From Nitrospirae bacterium JdFR-86 (GTDB lineage Bacteria; Nitrospirota; Thermodesulfovibrionia; Thermodesulfovibrionales; JdFR-86), in assembly GCA_002011815.1 (NCBI GenBank), contig MTOV01000007.1, forward strand, positions 14,788 through 59,738: 44,951 nt of DNA. Direction: 5' to 3'. The translations under genes and the position numbers were made by a program. The notes under the pieces were generated by a model that did no database searches, had not been told where the DNA came from, and worked only from the letters and a program-made list of their open reading frames with translations. This document shows positions 17,672-29,736 of the stretch, piece after piece (within the stretch, counting starts at the first letter, position 1; the number at the start of each line of letters is the position of its first letter).

Positions 17672-19846
17672 TTATATCCGGAAGTCGTGCCCGGATTTTA
17701 CTCTCGGATTCAGCACCTGACCCTTTATGCTTTCTGCAAGGGCCTTACCCATGGCAGGGACTTTTGCCAGCTCTGTAACGCTTGCCTCTTTGATGTCTTT
17801 AAGCCCTTTATAGCCTGCATTAAAGAGGCTTCTTGCCCTTACCCTTCCAACACCCCGCAGGGATACAAGCTCGAGAAGCTCTTCTCTGACCCCATACCTT
17901 ACCCTTGTCCTGAGAAGCGATAGCTCTTTCAGCACATCCTTTATGCCGAAGACCCTGGCTATCTCGCCAGAGGAATAAAGAAGCCAGTCCGAAAGCTCTA
18001 CGAGCGTGCGAAGGTCGCCGGGACCTATATCAAAATAATCAGCTATCTTGTCTTCAGGCATCTCAAGTATCCATTGCATAAGCACAGACGCAGTCTTTAT
18101 TTCAGAAAGCATCTCCTCAGAAGGATATCTGTCTTCCTCAGGGATTAAAAGGTCATCGGCATGCACATAGAATATCTCAAGCATTTCCTCAAAGTCTTTC
18201 TTTTTAAGCGAAAGCTTCATCATATCCGGAGTGCTGGCTATCATGTAAAGCAAAGGGAAAGGTTTTTTCTCCGCAGGTCGTTTAAGGGCATCCCTGAGCA
18301 TCACAGCAGTTACCGGGTCTATATAAAGCTCAGATACCCTGTGTCCAAACCTCGTAGCCGCAATGCCTCTTTTGCCAGAGACAATCATTCCTTCAGCCTC
18401 AAGAAATTCCACTATATCATCTGCAATGGACGAAAGATAATCAGTCCCTCTCTGATGAGCAAAAAAAGTGTTTTGCAGAAAATCCTTTAACTCTGCCCTG
18501 CTCGTTGTAAACGCTCCTGCTATAGAAGAAAGAATATGCGCTCTCAGGGCAGATTCGTCTGCAAGCTGAGAGTCTATTTCCTCAACCTCGCCGGTTATGT
18601 ATTTTTCAAAAAGACGTTTCTCGTCTCTTTTACTCCTGGCTACTATGACGGCTTCTCCGTATTTGTCGAATCCGGGTCTTCCTGCCCTTCCGGACATCTG
18701 CTTTATTTCAATGGCAGGGACAGGCTGCATCCCAAGGGCTGACTCATATCTCACCCAATCCCTTATAATCACCCGTCTTGAGGGCAGATTAAGTCCCATC
18801 GCAAGTGTTGTGGTGGCGACTATAACCTTTATCCTGTTTGCCCTGAAGGCATCCTCTATGAGCTTTCTCTGGGAGTAATTAATTCCTGCATGGTGAAAGG
18901 CTACCCCGCGGCTTACAGTCTCAGAAAGTTTTCTGCAAAGGCGGGTCGGCTCTGCCGAAGCACTAATGACCTCAAAAGAAAGTTTTTTAAGAGAATGCAG
19001 TTCCTTCGTCTGAAGTATGCTTGCAACAAACTTTGACGCTTTTACGGCAACTGCCTCTGTTGACTTTCTCGTGTTTACAAAGATTAAAGCCTGCCCGCCT
19101 TCTTTTATGGTCTCAAGGGCGAGGTCTATCACATCCGAACTGCTTTCTTTCGCCGCCCACTTTACCGTGCCGTCGTTAAACGTCACTGTGCCGTTGAAAT
19201 AAACGCCTTCTCTTAAAGGCACTGGTCTCCAGTCGGATTCAACAAGCCTTGCACCAAGCCAGCGGGCAATCTCAGCTGCATTGGGTATAGTGGCACTTAA
19301 GGCTATGAACCTCGTCTCAGGGCTCATTGTCCTCAGACGGGTAAGAACAATCTCAAGTGTGGGGCCTCTGTGGGAATCTCCAAGAAGATGTATCTCATCT
19401 GCAATAATAAGTTTTACCTCCCTGAGCCACGGTGCACGGTGCCTGATAAGTGAGTCCAGCTTCTCGTTCGTCGTTATAATTACATCTGCATCGTAAAGCC
19501 AGGGGTCTGCGCTGTCAAAATCCCCTGTGCTCTGCACTACCTTTACGCCGGAGTCTTTATACTTCTTCGAGAAGTCATAGTATTTTTCAGCAGCAAGTGC
19601 TCTCAGGGGAACAAGGTATATAACTTTTCCTGCCCGTTCAAAAAACACCTTGAGCATTGCCATCTCTGCCACAAGAGTCTTGCCGGAAGCCGTAGGAGCT
19701 GCCACTACAAAAGAGTCGCTTCCTGTTAAAAGCCCTTCTTTTATTGAGAGTGCTTGAGGCGGGTGAAGCTCTTTAATCCCGGTGGCTGAAAGCGCAGCAA
19801 TAAGCCTTTCTGAACCGCCGTATACCCTTAATGCGTTTATAATCAT
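17672..19846 (-). CDS. Hel308/Ski2-like superfamily 2 DNA helicase
   Basis: APTASGKTLVAEMAML, DEIHLLGD, SATIPNAAEIARWLGA, GVAFHHAGINYSQRKLIEDAFR, TTTLAMGLNLPSRRVII, QMSGRAGRPGFD, C-terminal HhH (LRGVGRVRARSLFNAGYKGLKDIKEAS). Confidence 0.9.
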   Translation of the reverse strand: MIINALRVYGGSERLIAALSATGIKELHPPQALSIKEGLLTGSDSFVVAAPTASGKTLVAEMAMLKVFFERAGKVIYLVPLRALAAEKYYDFSKKYKDSGVKVVQSTGDFDSADPWLYDADVIITTNEKLDSLIRHRAPWLREVKLIIADEIHLLGDSHRGPTLEIVLTRLRTMSPETRFIALSATIPNAAEIARWLGARLVESDWRPVPLREGVYFNGTVTFNDGTVKWAAKESSSDVIDLALETIKEGGQALIFVNTRKSTEAVAVKASKFVASILQTKELHSLKKLSFEVISASAEPTRLCRKLSETVSRGVAFHHAGINYSQRKLIEDAFRANRIKVIVATTTLAMGLNLPSRRVIIRDWVRYESALGMQPVPAIEIKQMSGRAGRPGFDKYGEAVIVARSKRDEKRLFEKYITGEVEEIDSQLADESALRAHILSSIAGAFTTSRAELKDFLQNTFFAHQRGTDYLSSIADDIVEFLEAEGMIVSGKRGIAATRFGHRVSELYIDPVTAVMLRDALKRPAEKKPFPLLYMIASTPDMMKLSLKKKDFEEMLEIFYVHADDLLIPEEDRYPSEEMLSEIKTASVLMQWILEMPEDKIADYFDIGPGDLRTLVELSDWLLYSSGEIARVFGIKDVLKELSLLRTRVRYGVREELLELVSLRGVGRVRARSLFNAGYKGLKDIKEASVTELAKVPAMGKALAESIKGQVLNPRVKSGHDFRI

Positions 19847-20775
19847 CGGGCTATTTCTATTCTGTTTCGCCCTTTGTTCTTCGCCTCATACATGGCAAAA
19901 TCAGCGGCATTAATCAGCTTTTCTTCGTTATCTATCGAGGGGTCAGGGACGCTCGCGATTCCAATACTTACTGTAACCTTTTTTCCGGAAAGCTCTGGGA
20001 ACGTATGTTGTGCAACTGCCTCTTTTATCCTCGCTGCCGGTTGCATAGCATCCTCTTTCTTTATGTGCGGCAGTATAATAATGAATTCCTCACCACCCCA
20101 TCTTGCCACTGTGTCTATGCCTCTGACGTTGTCTTCCAGTATCTGTGCAACATTCTTTAGAACCTGGTCGCCTGCATGGTGCCCGTATTCGTCGTTAATC
20201 TTTTTAAAGTGGTCTATATCTATCATCATGCAGGCAAGGGAAGATCCGTATCTCACCGCCCTTCTCACTTCCTTTGCAAGGACATTCTCAAAATGCCTTC
20301 TGTTATAAAGTCCTGTCAGCGGGTCGGTAATCGCAAGCAGCTCCACTTTTGCAAGCAGTTCCTCCAACTGCCGGTTCTTTTCCCTTAACTCGTCCTGAAG
20401 CGCTTTTGTCCGCAGACATGCGTAAATCCTTGCATTCAGCTCAACCTCACTGTAAGGCTTTGGCAAATAATCATCAGCACCTGCCTCTAGACCCGTAACC
20501 TTGTCTGTTACCGAACCCTTTGCAGTAAGCATTATTATTGGAATGCCCCTGGTATCAGAGTTGCTTTTTAGCCACCGGCATATCTCAGTGCCGCTTAGGT
20601 CTGGAAGGACAAGGTCAAGAAGGATAAGGTCTACAGACTCTGTCTTTGCCGTCTTGATTGCAGAGGTGCCGTTTTCAACCCAGATTACCTCATACCCCTG
20701 CCTTTTAAGAAAGTCCTTTACTTTCTTTGCCTGTGCTTTGTTGTCTTCTACCAATAGAATCGTTGCTTCTGGCAT
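19843..20775 (-). CDS. response regulator with REC and GGDEF domains (diguanylate cyclase)
   Basis: ILLVEDNKAQAKKVKDFL; LILLDLVLPDLSGTEICRWL; DPLTGLYNRRHFE; RWGGEEFIIILPH. Confidence 0.94.
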   Translation of the reverse strand: MPEATILLVEDNKAQAKKVKDFLKRQGYEVIWVENGTSAIKTAKTESVDLILLDLVLPDLSGTEICRWLKSNSDTRGIPIIMLTAKGSVTDKVTGLEAGADDYLPKPYSEVELNARIYACLRTKALQDELREKNRQLEELLAKVELLAITDPLTGLYNRRHFENVLAKEVRRAVRYGSSLACMMIDIDHFKKINDEYGHHAGDQVLKNVAQILEDNVRGIDTVARWGGEEFIIILPHIKKEDAMQPAARIKEAVAQHTFPELSGKKVTVSIGIASVPDPSIDNEEKLINAADFAMYEAKNKGRNRIEIAR

Positions 20776-20790
20776 AAGATAAACTCCCTG

Positions 20791-21513
20791 TTACATGCCA
20801 TAATAAAGCCTTTGTATGAGCGGCTCTGGAAGCCCTGCCTCACGCATCTTCCGTTGTGTCTCCCCGATAGAATATTCTACCCTTATAAGCTCTATTTTTT
20901 CACTATTGAGCAGGGCATAGCACGCCCGCGGGTCTCCATCCCTTGGCTGCCCTACGCTGCCCACATTAATTATATATCTGCTGTTCTTATTGAGTCTTGC
21001 CTTTTCCTTATGAACCGTCATCTGTCCTGAAGAACGTTTCTCTACGATAAACGGACTATGGCTGTGCCCTAAAAGACAGACCTTTTGCTCAAAACTCCGG
21101 AAGTTCACCTCTGCATCAGACAGCGTGATGAGATAATGCCATTCTTCAGGCTCTCTCGGCGTGGAGTGCACAAGGAATATGCTTTCCTTCTTAAGTAATT
21201 TAACTAAAGAAAAGCCGCTGATAATCTTTCTGTTTTTTTCTGCAAGATTTTCATCCGTCCATCTTATGGCAGCCTTTGCAACCGGATTAAAATACTCCAC
21301 GTTGGTCAGCCCGAGCACTGCCCAGTCGTGATTGCCTGCAAGAAGCACACTGCAGTTCTCCTTAAGAAGCCTTACGCACTCGTTAGGGTCAGGACCATAA
21401 CCAACGGCATCACCTAAAAAAAGAATCCCTTTAACATTCCTTTTCTCTATGTCTTTAAGCACTGCGCCAAGGGCTTCGAGGTTTGCATGTACGTCGGATA
21501 TTACAGCATACAT
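20791..21513 (-). CDS. YfcE-like metallophosphoesterase
   Basis: MYAVISDVHANLEALGAVL; FLGDAVGYGPDPNECV; LLAGNHDW; LLGHSHSPF; NVGSVGQPRDGDPRA. Confidence 0.9.
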   Translation of the reverse strand: MYAVISDVHANLEALGAVLKDIEKRNVKGILFLGDAVGYGPDPNECVRLLKENCSVLLAGNHDWAVLGLTNVEYFNPVAKAAIRWTDENLAEKNRKIISGFSLVKLLKKESIFLVHSTPREPEEWHYLITLSDAEVNFRSFEQKVCLLGHSHSPFIVEKRSSGQMTVHKEKARLNKNSRYIINVGSVGQPRDGDPRACYALLNSEKIELIRVEYSIGETQRKMREAGLPEPLIQRLYYGM

Positions 21514-21514
21514 T

Positions 21515-21916
21515 TCAATGTCTCTTTTTAGTCCGGGAAATCCTGTCCAGTATCCCGTTTATGAATGCGGCGGATTCCGCAGTGGAGTATTTCTTTGCAA
21601 TCTCTATAGCCTCATTTATGGCGACAGCCGGCGGGATATCCTCTAAGAAAAGCAGCTCGTAAGTGGCAGCACGCAGGATGTTTCTGTCAACAGCAGCCAT
21701 TCGGTCGATGCCCCAGTGCTCTGTGGTCTCTTTTATCACGGAGTCTATCTCAGGAAGGTTCCTTATGGTCCCTTTTATTATGTTCTCTGAGAATTCAATA
21801 ACTTCTTTGTCCTCGTCCTTTCCTTCAAAGAAACGGTTTATGTCCGGTTCTTCGCCTGTAAAATCAAACTGGAACAATGCCTGGAGTGCATATTCCCTTG
21901 CCCGTCGCCGCTTCAT
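21515..21916 (-). CDS. nusB: transcription antitermination factor NusB
   Basis: MKRRRAREYALQALFQFDFT; DRNILRAATYELLFLEDIPPAVAINEAIEIAKKYSTAESAAFINGILD. Confidence 0.96.
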   Translation of the reverse strand: MKRRRAREYALQALFQFDFTGEEPDINRFFEGKDEDKEVIEFSENIIKGTIRNLPEIDSVIKETTEHWGIDRMAAVDRNILRAATYELLFLEDIPPAVAINEAIEIAKKYSTAESAAFINGILDRISRTKKRH

Positions 21917-21920
21917 AGGC

Positions 21921-22382
21921 TCATATTTTTTTCAGGACCTGCGCCATTTCTATTGCAGTAAGTGCGGCGTCCCAACCTTTGTTTCCGCTTTTTGAACCTG
22001 CTCTTTCAACAGCCTGCTCGATGGTGTCTGCAGTTATAATTCCGAAGGCGATAGGCACGCCTGTCTCCAAAGAAGCCTGTGCAATGCCCTTTGAGACTTC
22101 TGCTGCCACATACTCAAAATGCGGTGTGGCACCCCTTATCACCGTGCCAAGACATATAACTGCATTGAACCTGCCTTTCTCTGCCAGCCTCTTTGCAACC
22201 ATCGGAATCTCAAAAGACCCGGGGACTTTTACAATCTCGATGTCCTCGTCCTTTGCCCCGTGCCTTGTCAGCGCATCCACTGCACCATCCAGAAGCTTGC
22301 TCGTGATAAAATCATTGAACCTGCTTACCACAATGCCGAACTTAAGCCCTTTTGCCTGAAGCTCTCCCTGAATTATTTTCAT
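21921..22382 (-). CDS. ribH: 6,7-dimethyl-8-ribityllumazine synthase
   Basis: [51 protein letters not shown]; start revised to ATG 22382 after SD GGAGGAGGGC. Confidence 0.96.
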   Translation of the reverse strand: MKIIQGELQAKGLKFGIVVSRFNDFITSKLLDGAVDALTRHGAKDEDIEIVKVPGSFEIPMVAKRLAEKGRFNAVICLGTVIRGATPHFEYVAAEVSKGIAQASLETGVPIAFGIITADTIEQAVERAGSKSGNKGWDAALTAIEMAQVLKKI

Positions 22383-22424
22383 GCCCTCCTCCAAACGATA
22401 CCTGTCTTTATTTAAACCTTGATT

Positions 22425-22961
22425 TTACGACATTTCAAGATTTGTAACAAGGGGGGCTCTTCTGAGAAGCGCCAGTATCTCCTTAGAAAGACTCTCCCTG
22501 TTTTGCTCAGAAAGCTCTAAAAGCATCACCCCCTGCGTCTTCTTCACCTCTTCTATAAACGGCGTTCCTTTCTTTGCAATCGTGGCTATTACGGTCTTAT
22601 CAGAGTTCAACAACTCTTTTACAAGGCTGCAGAACCGGCTTGAGATGCACTCCATCTTGCCTATCTCGTCTATAATCACAACCGGAGACTCACTAAACGG
22701 AATCTCATCTATAAACCTCTCGAAAGTCTCGATATCCACTTTGTATTTTCCTACCCTGTATCGGCTTTTAAAATCCACATGGGAAAGCACACCCTCTTTG
22801 CCGTCAAGGCTTATGAGCCTGAAGCCTTTTCTTACGCCACCCTGTCTTATCTCCTCTGTATAAAATCCCACGGCTTCCGGAAGACTTTCTACCAGTTTTT
22901 TTATAAGGGTAGTCTTTCCGACACCAGGGGAGCCGGTTATGAGAATCTTAGCGGACATCAA
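22425..22961 (-). CDS. THEP1-type nucleoside-triphosphatase
   Basis: ILITGSPGVGKTTLIKKLVESL...GFYTEEIRQGGVRKGFRLISLDG; VVIIDEIGKMEC. Confidence 0.9.
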   Translation of the reverse strand: MMSAKILITGSPGVGKTTLIKKLVESLPEAVGFYTEEIRQGGVRKGFRLISLDGKEGVLSHVDFKSRYRVGKYKVDIETFERFIDEIPFSESPVVIIDEIGKMECISSRFCSLVKELLNSDKTVIATIAKKGTPFIEEVKKTQGVMLLELSEQNRESLSKEILALLRRAPLVTNLEMS

Positions 22962-23034
22962 TCCTCTCTAAGTAAACTGCTCAGGGATGTTGTAAGTGAA
23001 CAAATTTTTGAGCCATCTTTCGGAACTTTCAGGT

Positions 23035-23859
23035 TTACTGTAAAAGTATATCAAGGAGCCTGTCGAGTTCTTCGAGGGAGTAGTATTCTATCTCTATCTT
23101 TCCCCTCTTGCCCTTGTGTTTAATCCTGACTTTTGTTGCAAGGCTTTTTATGAGCTTTTCTTCGAGGGAGGCTATCTGGGGGTCGCGGGCAGACTTCTTT
23201 TTACGGGCTTTACCCTGAGAAAGCTTCTTTGCAAGAGCCTCTGCCTCTCTTACGCTTAAACCTTTTTTTACGATAGTTCGTGCTGCCTCTCGCTGGGCAG
23301 CTACACTGTCAAGGGAAAGCACTGCCCTTGCATGTCCCATGCTTAGCTTGCCCTCGTTTATAAGCTCTTTTATCTCCTCAGGAAGCTTAAGAAGCCTTAG
23401 ATAGTTTGCAACCGTAGCCCTCTCTTTGCCTACCTTCTCTGCAAGCTTCTCCTGCGTAAGACCAAACTGTTTCATCAGTCTTTGAAACGCCTGTGCAGTC
23501 TCTATCGGTCCGAGGTCTTCCCTCTGAATGTTTTCTATGAGGGCTATCTCAAGGGAATCTTCAGGGTCAGTGTGCCTTATGATTGCAGGGATTTTCTTAA
23601 GTCCTGCGATCTGTGCAGCTTTAAGCCGGCGTTCTCCGGCTATCAGTCTGAACATGCCGCTGTCCTCACGTGTAACAAGCACAGGCTGAAGAACACCCTT
23701 CTCTTTTATGGATGCGGCAAGTTCCTTGAGAGTATTATCCCTGAAGACTTTCCTGGGCTGCTCTCTGCCTGGAGTTATCCTTGCAATCTCTATATCTACT
23801 ACTTCCTGTCCCTTTTCAGGGATAAGGGCATCAAGCCCCCTGCCTAACGCCGTTTTCAC
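23035..23859 (-). CDS. parB: chromosome partitioning protein ParB (parS-binding CTPase family)
   Basis: ALGRGLDALIP; ITPGREQPRKVF; GERRLKAAQIAGLKKIPAIIR; IENIQREDLGPIETAQAFQRL; GHARAVLSL. Confidence 0.96.
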   Translation of the reverse strand: MKTALGRGLDALIPEKGQEVVDIEIARITPGREQPRKVFRDNTLKELAASIKEKGVLQPVLVTREDSGMFRLIAGERRLKAAQIAGLKKIPAIIRHTDPEDSLEIALIENIQREDLGPIETAQAFQRLMKQFGLTQEKLAEKVGKERATVANYLRLLKLPEEIKELINEGKLSMGHARAVLSLDSVAAQREAARTIVKKGLSVREAEALAKKLSQGKARKKKSARDPQIASLEEKLIKSLATKVRIKHKGKRGKIEIEYYSLEELDRLLDILLQ

Positions 23860-24607
23860 TTAATATCTCCTTTGCAAGAGACAAATAACTCTGAGCGCCT
23901 TTTGACCGTGCATCATAAAGAAGCACTGGTTTTCCGTGGCTTGGCGCTTCCGCCAGTGTAACGTTCCTTGGTATGACTGTATTATAAACCTTTCTGCCAA
24001 AGTGCTTTCTCAACTCCTCTGCCACCTGCCTGGACAGCGTGTTCCTCCGGTCATACATCGTAAGAAGGATGCCCTCGATATCCAGCGCAGGATTGAAAGA
24101 ACTCCTTACGAGTCTCAGGGTCTTTGTCAGCATGCTAAGCCCCTCAAGTGCATAATACTCGCACTGCACAGGAACCATTACAGAGTCCGAAGCCACAAGG
24201 GCATTCAACGTAAGAAGCCCAAGAGACGGTGGGCAGTCTATGAATATATAGCGAAACTCCTCCCTGACGCCTTCAAGCCTGCCGAGCAGAACCCTCTCCC
24301 TGTCGTCCCGGTCTATAAGCTCTATTTCCACGCCAAGAAGGTCTACAGAAGAAGGCACTAAAAAGAGATTCTCTATCTGTGTCTGCTTGACAGCCTCTGC
24401 AATGCTGATTTTACCGGCATAGACCTCGTAAAGCCCTTCTTCTGCGCTGATTCCAAGTCCGCTCGTTGAGTTTCCCTGCGGGTCTGTGTCTATGATGAGA
24501 ATTTTCTCTCCGGCAAGTGCAAGACAGGCAGCCAGATTAACTGCAGTGGTTGTTTTTCCGACCCCACCCTTTTGATTCGCTATCGAGATGACCCTGCCCA
24601 GAGTCAC
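23831..24607 (-). CDS. parA: chromosome partitioning ATPase ParA/Soj
   Basis: VISIANQKGGVGKTTTAVNLAACLA; DTDPQGNSTSGLG; FIDCPPSLGLLTLNAL; MYDRRNTLSRQV. Confidence 0.96.
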   Translation of the reverse strand: MTLGRVISIANQKGGVGKTTTAVNLAACLALAGEKILIIDTDPQGNSTSGLGISAEEGLYEVYAGKISIAEAVKQTQIENLFLVPSSVDLLGVEIELIDRDDRERVLLGRLEGVREEFRYIFIDCPPSLGLLTLNALVASDSVMVPVQCEYYALEGLSMLTKTLRLVRSSFNPALDIEGILLTMYDRRNTLSRQVAEELRKHFGRKVYNTVIPRNVTLAEAPSHGKPVLLYDARSKGAQSYLSLAKEILSENGVRQGA

Positions 24608-24642
24608 AGACTCCTTTCCGCCTGAAGTTTCTCCCTCAGAGA

Positions 24643-27042
<2,400 letters not shown>

Positions 27043-28137
27043 TTATACTCTCATAGGCATCACAACGCACTTATATTCGTCGTCCGCCTCTTCTTTCATA
27101 AGCGTCGGGCTTAAGGGATCCTGCAGCTCTATGGCGACTGTTTCAGCCGACATTACAGTAAGCACATCAAGAAGGTACCTTGCATTGAAGCCAACTGCCA
27201 GCGCCTCTCCTTTGTAATCGACCTCAAGCTCGTCTTTTGCCTCGCCAAGGTCAGGGTTTGACGAAGAAAATGTCATGACCCCTGTGCCAAGGTCTATCTT
27301 AACTGCATTGCTCCTTTCCCTGCTCATTACGGACACCCTTCTTAGTGCCCTTATCATCCCTTCCCTGTTTACAAGGAGTTTCTTTTCGTTTGCAAGCGGT
27401 ATGACCTGACTGTAATTCGGATATGTGCCCTCTATAAGCCTCGCCAGAAACTCAATATCCAAAACCTTAAAAAGTATGTGATTTTTTCCGATGAGAACAG
27501 AAACCTTGCCTTCCTTGTCAAGGAATTTTCTGAGCTCCGAGGCTGTTTTTCTCGGCACTATTACCTTTTTCTCCCCGCTTACTCCTGCCGGCAGTTGCCT
27601 GCTTATTACAGCCATTCTGTGTCCGTCTGTGCCGACCACGGTAAGAATCTCGTTATTCAAATGAAAGAGCAGTCCGTTCAGCGTATATCTTGTATCGCTT
27701 TCTCCAGCAGCATACAGGGTCTTTTCTATCATCTGTGCGAGGACTGCCGGCTCCATCTGTATTTCCTCTGCCTCCTTCATCTCAGGCCAGCCTGGGAACT
27801 CCTCTGGCGCCAGACACGCAAGCCTGAAACTACTATGCCCTGCACTGACCTTAATCCACTGCCCGTCCTCAGACTCCAGAGTTATGTCACCTTCTATTTC
27901 TCTCACTATTTCAAAGAGTTTTCTTGCCGGGATACAAAGCCTTCCTTCTTCCTGCACCTGTGCATCAAGAGGCTCTCTTATTGCCGTCTCTATGTCTGTG
28001 GCTGTGATAAATGAGCCGTTCTTTTTTGCATCCAGCAGAAAGTGGCTGAGAATCGGCATCGTGTTGCGCTTCTCTACAATGTTCTGGATGTTCGAGAGCC
28101 TGTCCTGCATCTCCTGCTTCGAAACGCTGAGCTTCAT
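27043..28137 (-). CDS. dnaN: DNA polymerase III beta sliding clamp
   Basis: LSNIQNIVEKRNTMPILSHFLLDA; YTLNGLLFHLNNEILTVVGTDGHRMAV; IEGTYPNYSQVIP; YKCVVMPMRV. Confidence 0.97.
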   Translation of the reverse strand: MKLSVSKQEMQDRLSNIQNIVEKRNTMPILSHFLLDAKKNGSFITATDIETAIREPLDAQVQEEGRLCIPARKLFEIVREIEGDITLESEDGQWIKVSAGHSSFRLACLAPEEFPGWPEMKEAEEIQMEPAVLAQMIEKTLYAAGESDTRYTLNGLLFHLNNEILTVVGTDGHRMAVISRQLPAGVSGEKKVIVPRKTASELRKFLDKEGKVSVLIGKNHILFKVLDIEFLARLIEGTYPNYSQVIPLANEKKLLVNREGMIRALRRVSVMSRERSNAVKIDLGTGVMTFSSSNPDLGEAKDELEVDYKGEALAVGFNARYLLDVLTVMSAETVAIELQDPLSPTLMKEEADDEYKCVVMPMRV

Positions 28138-28145
28138 ATCCCCTC

Positions 28146-29477
28146 CTATGGCTTTATTTTCTCAATTAAATTTTCGATCATCCTATTAAAGTTTTCGTCC
28201 TTTGCCCTTTTACCCTCTATCTGCTTGCATGCATAAATCACAGTGGCATGATCCTTGCCTCCAACATTCTTTCCGATGTCACTAAGAGACGCCTGCGTAA
28301 GCTCCCTGCTGAGATACATTGCAATCTGCCTTGGAATAGCTATCTCTTTTGTCCTCTTCCTGGCCTTTATGTCCTGAAGCCTTATTCCAAAATACTCTGC
28401 CACTGTCTTCAGTATAAACTCCACGGTCAGAGGTCTGTCTTCATCACGGATGAAGTCCCTTAAAATGGTCTTTGCCATGGAGAGGTTTATCGGACTTCCA
28501 GTAAGGGAAGAATGCGCCCCAAGCCTTATAAGACAGCCCTCTATATCCCTGATATTGGACTTTATTTTGGATGCAACATAGTATGCCACATCATCCGGAA
28601 GCTTCATTCTGTTTTCCTCTGCCTTCTTGTGTATTATCGCCAGCTTCGTCTCAAGCTCAGGCGGCTGTATGTCGGCTATAAGACCCATGCTGAAGCGAGA
28701 CCTGAGCCTGTCTGTCACCGCCCGAATCTCCTTTGGCGGCCTGTCGCTTGAAAGCACAATCTGCCTTTGCCTTTCATAAAGCGCATTCAGCGTGTGAAAC
28801 AGCTCCTCCTGAGTCGTAGTCTTGTTCTCTATGAACTGAACATCATCTACGAGAAGAAGGTCAAGATTCCGGTATTTTGCCTTCAGCTCCTCTGTCCTGC
28901 TGTGCCTTATGGCAGAGACTACTTCGTTTGTAAACTGCTCTGCAGAGACATAGAGCACGTTGTAGTCGCTTCTTTTGTCTATCACCCTGTTTCCGACCGC
29001 GCTTATAAGATGCGTCTTTCCAAGTCCAACACCACCATAGATGAACAAAGGGTTGTAAACCTTGCCTGGCATTTCAGAAACCGCTTTCGCCGCTGCCTGC
29101 GCAAACTGGTTGCTCGGTCCTACTACAAACCCTTCAAATGTGTATCTAGGGTTCAGATATATTCCCTTTCGTGCAAGCTTTGTTCTTCTGTTTTCAAGCT
29201 TTGCATCCATCTTTTTCAATGCAGCGTCCTCTTTTGTCGCAAACCTGTATTTGACCTCTACAGGCGAGGCAATAGTGCTCTCAACAGCCTCTGCTATCAG
29301 GTTGGGATGATAGTCCTCTATCCACTCCTTGTAAAATCTGTTGGGAACTTCTATCGTGACCTGCCCGTCCTTTATCTGAACCATCTTCATCGGGCTGAAC
29401 CACAGGTCAAATATGTTCTCCCCTACTTTCTCTTTTATCAACAAAAGACTCTTATTCCAGATTTCTTCTATCTGCAT
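28146..29477 (-). CDS. dnaA: chromosomal replication initiator DnaA
   Basis: YTFEGFVVGPSNQFAQAAAKAV; NPLFIYGGVGLGKTHL; DLLLVDDVQFIENK; LTQASLSDIGKNVGGKDHATVIYA. Confidence 0.98.
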   Translation of the reverse strand: MQIEEIWNKSLLLIKEKVGENIFDLWFSPMKMVQIKDGQVTIEVPNRFYKEWIEDYHPNLIAEAVESTIASPVEVKYRFATKEDAALKKMDAKLENRRTKLARKGIYLNPRYTFEGFVVGPSNQFAQAAAKAVSEMPGKVYNPLFIYGGVGLGKTHLISAVGNRVIDKRSDYNVLYVSAEQFTNEVVSAIRHSRTEELKAKYRNLDLLLVDDVQFIENKTTTQEELFHTLNALYERQRQIVLSSDRPPKEIRAVTDRLRSRFSMGLIADIQPPELETKLAIIHKKAEENRMKLPDDVAYYVASKIKSNIRDIEGCLIRLGAHSSLTGSPINLSMAKTILRDFIRDEDRPLTVEFILKTVAEYFGIRLQDIKARKRTKEIAIPRQIAMYLSRELTQASLSDIGKNVGGKDHATVIYACKQIEGKRAKDENFNRMIENLIEKIKP

Positions 29478-29736
29478 TTTTATTTACTAACACTTTATTA
29501 ACAAATGTTGATATCTTTCCCCCGGCAGGTGACATATTATAGCCCATGTCAATATCTATAGCAAGAAAACTTTTATTTGTATGTCAGCATTTTCTTTACA
29601 TCTCATTGTAATCTTTTTTGTGGAAAAAGCCAGCTTTTTTCAACAGATATATAAATACCGGATACCCTTTGAATACATTAGAAAAAACACCTTTCTCCAC
29701 CTATTAACACCCTCTATCTATCCCTACTATAAATGC
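29478..29736. other. candidate oriC (AT-rich region upstream of dnaA)
   Basis: AT-rich ~260-bp gap upstream of dnaA; DnaA-box-like TTTTCCACA on minus strand (29619-29627) plus weaker matches TTATTAACA (29495-29503) and TTCTCCACC; near parAB. Confidence 0.5.
29536..29564 (-). promoter_or_regulatory. candidate dnaA promoter TTGCTA-N17-TATAAT
   Basis: Minus strand: -35 at 29564-29559, 17-nt spacer, perfect -10 TATAAT at 29541-29536. Confidence 0.55.

Noticed and set aside
17687-20782. Many plus-strand ORFs opposite Hel308 and REC-GGDEF
   Set aside because: They are antisense frames over strongly recognisable genes, lack SD sequences and show no domain motifs.
22383-22424. FMN riboswitch upstream of ribH
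   Set aside because: The gap to the THEP1 gene is far too short and lacks the RFN-element conserved segments.
23655-23680. CACGTG inside parB (TCCTCACGTGTAACA) as a second parS
   Set aside because: Only the right half resembles parS; the left flank does not match and it is not palindromic beyond CACGTG.
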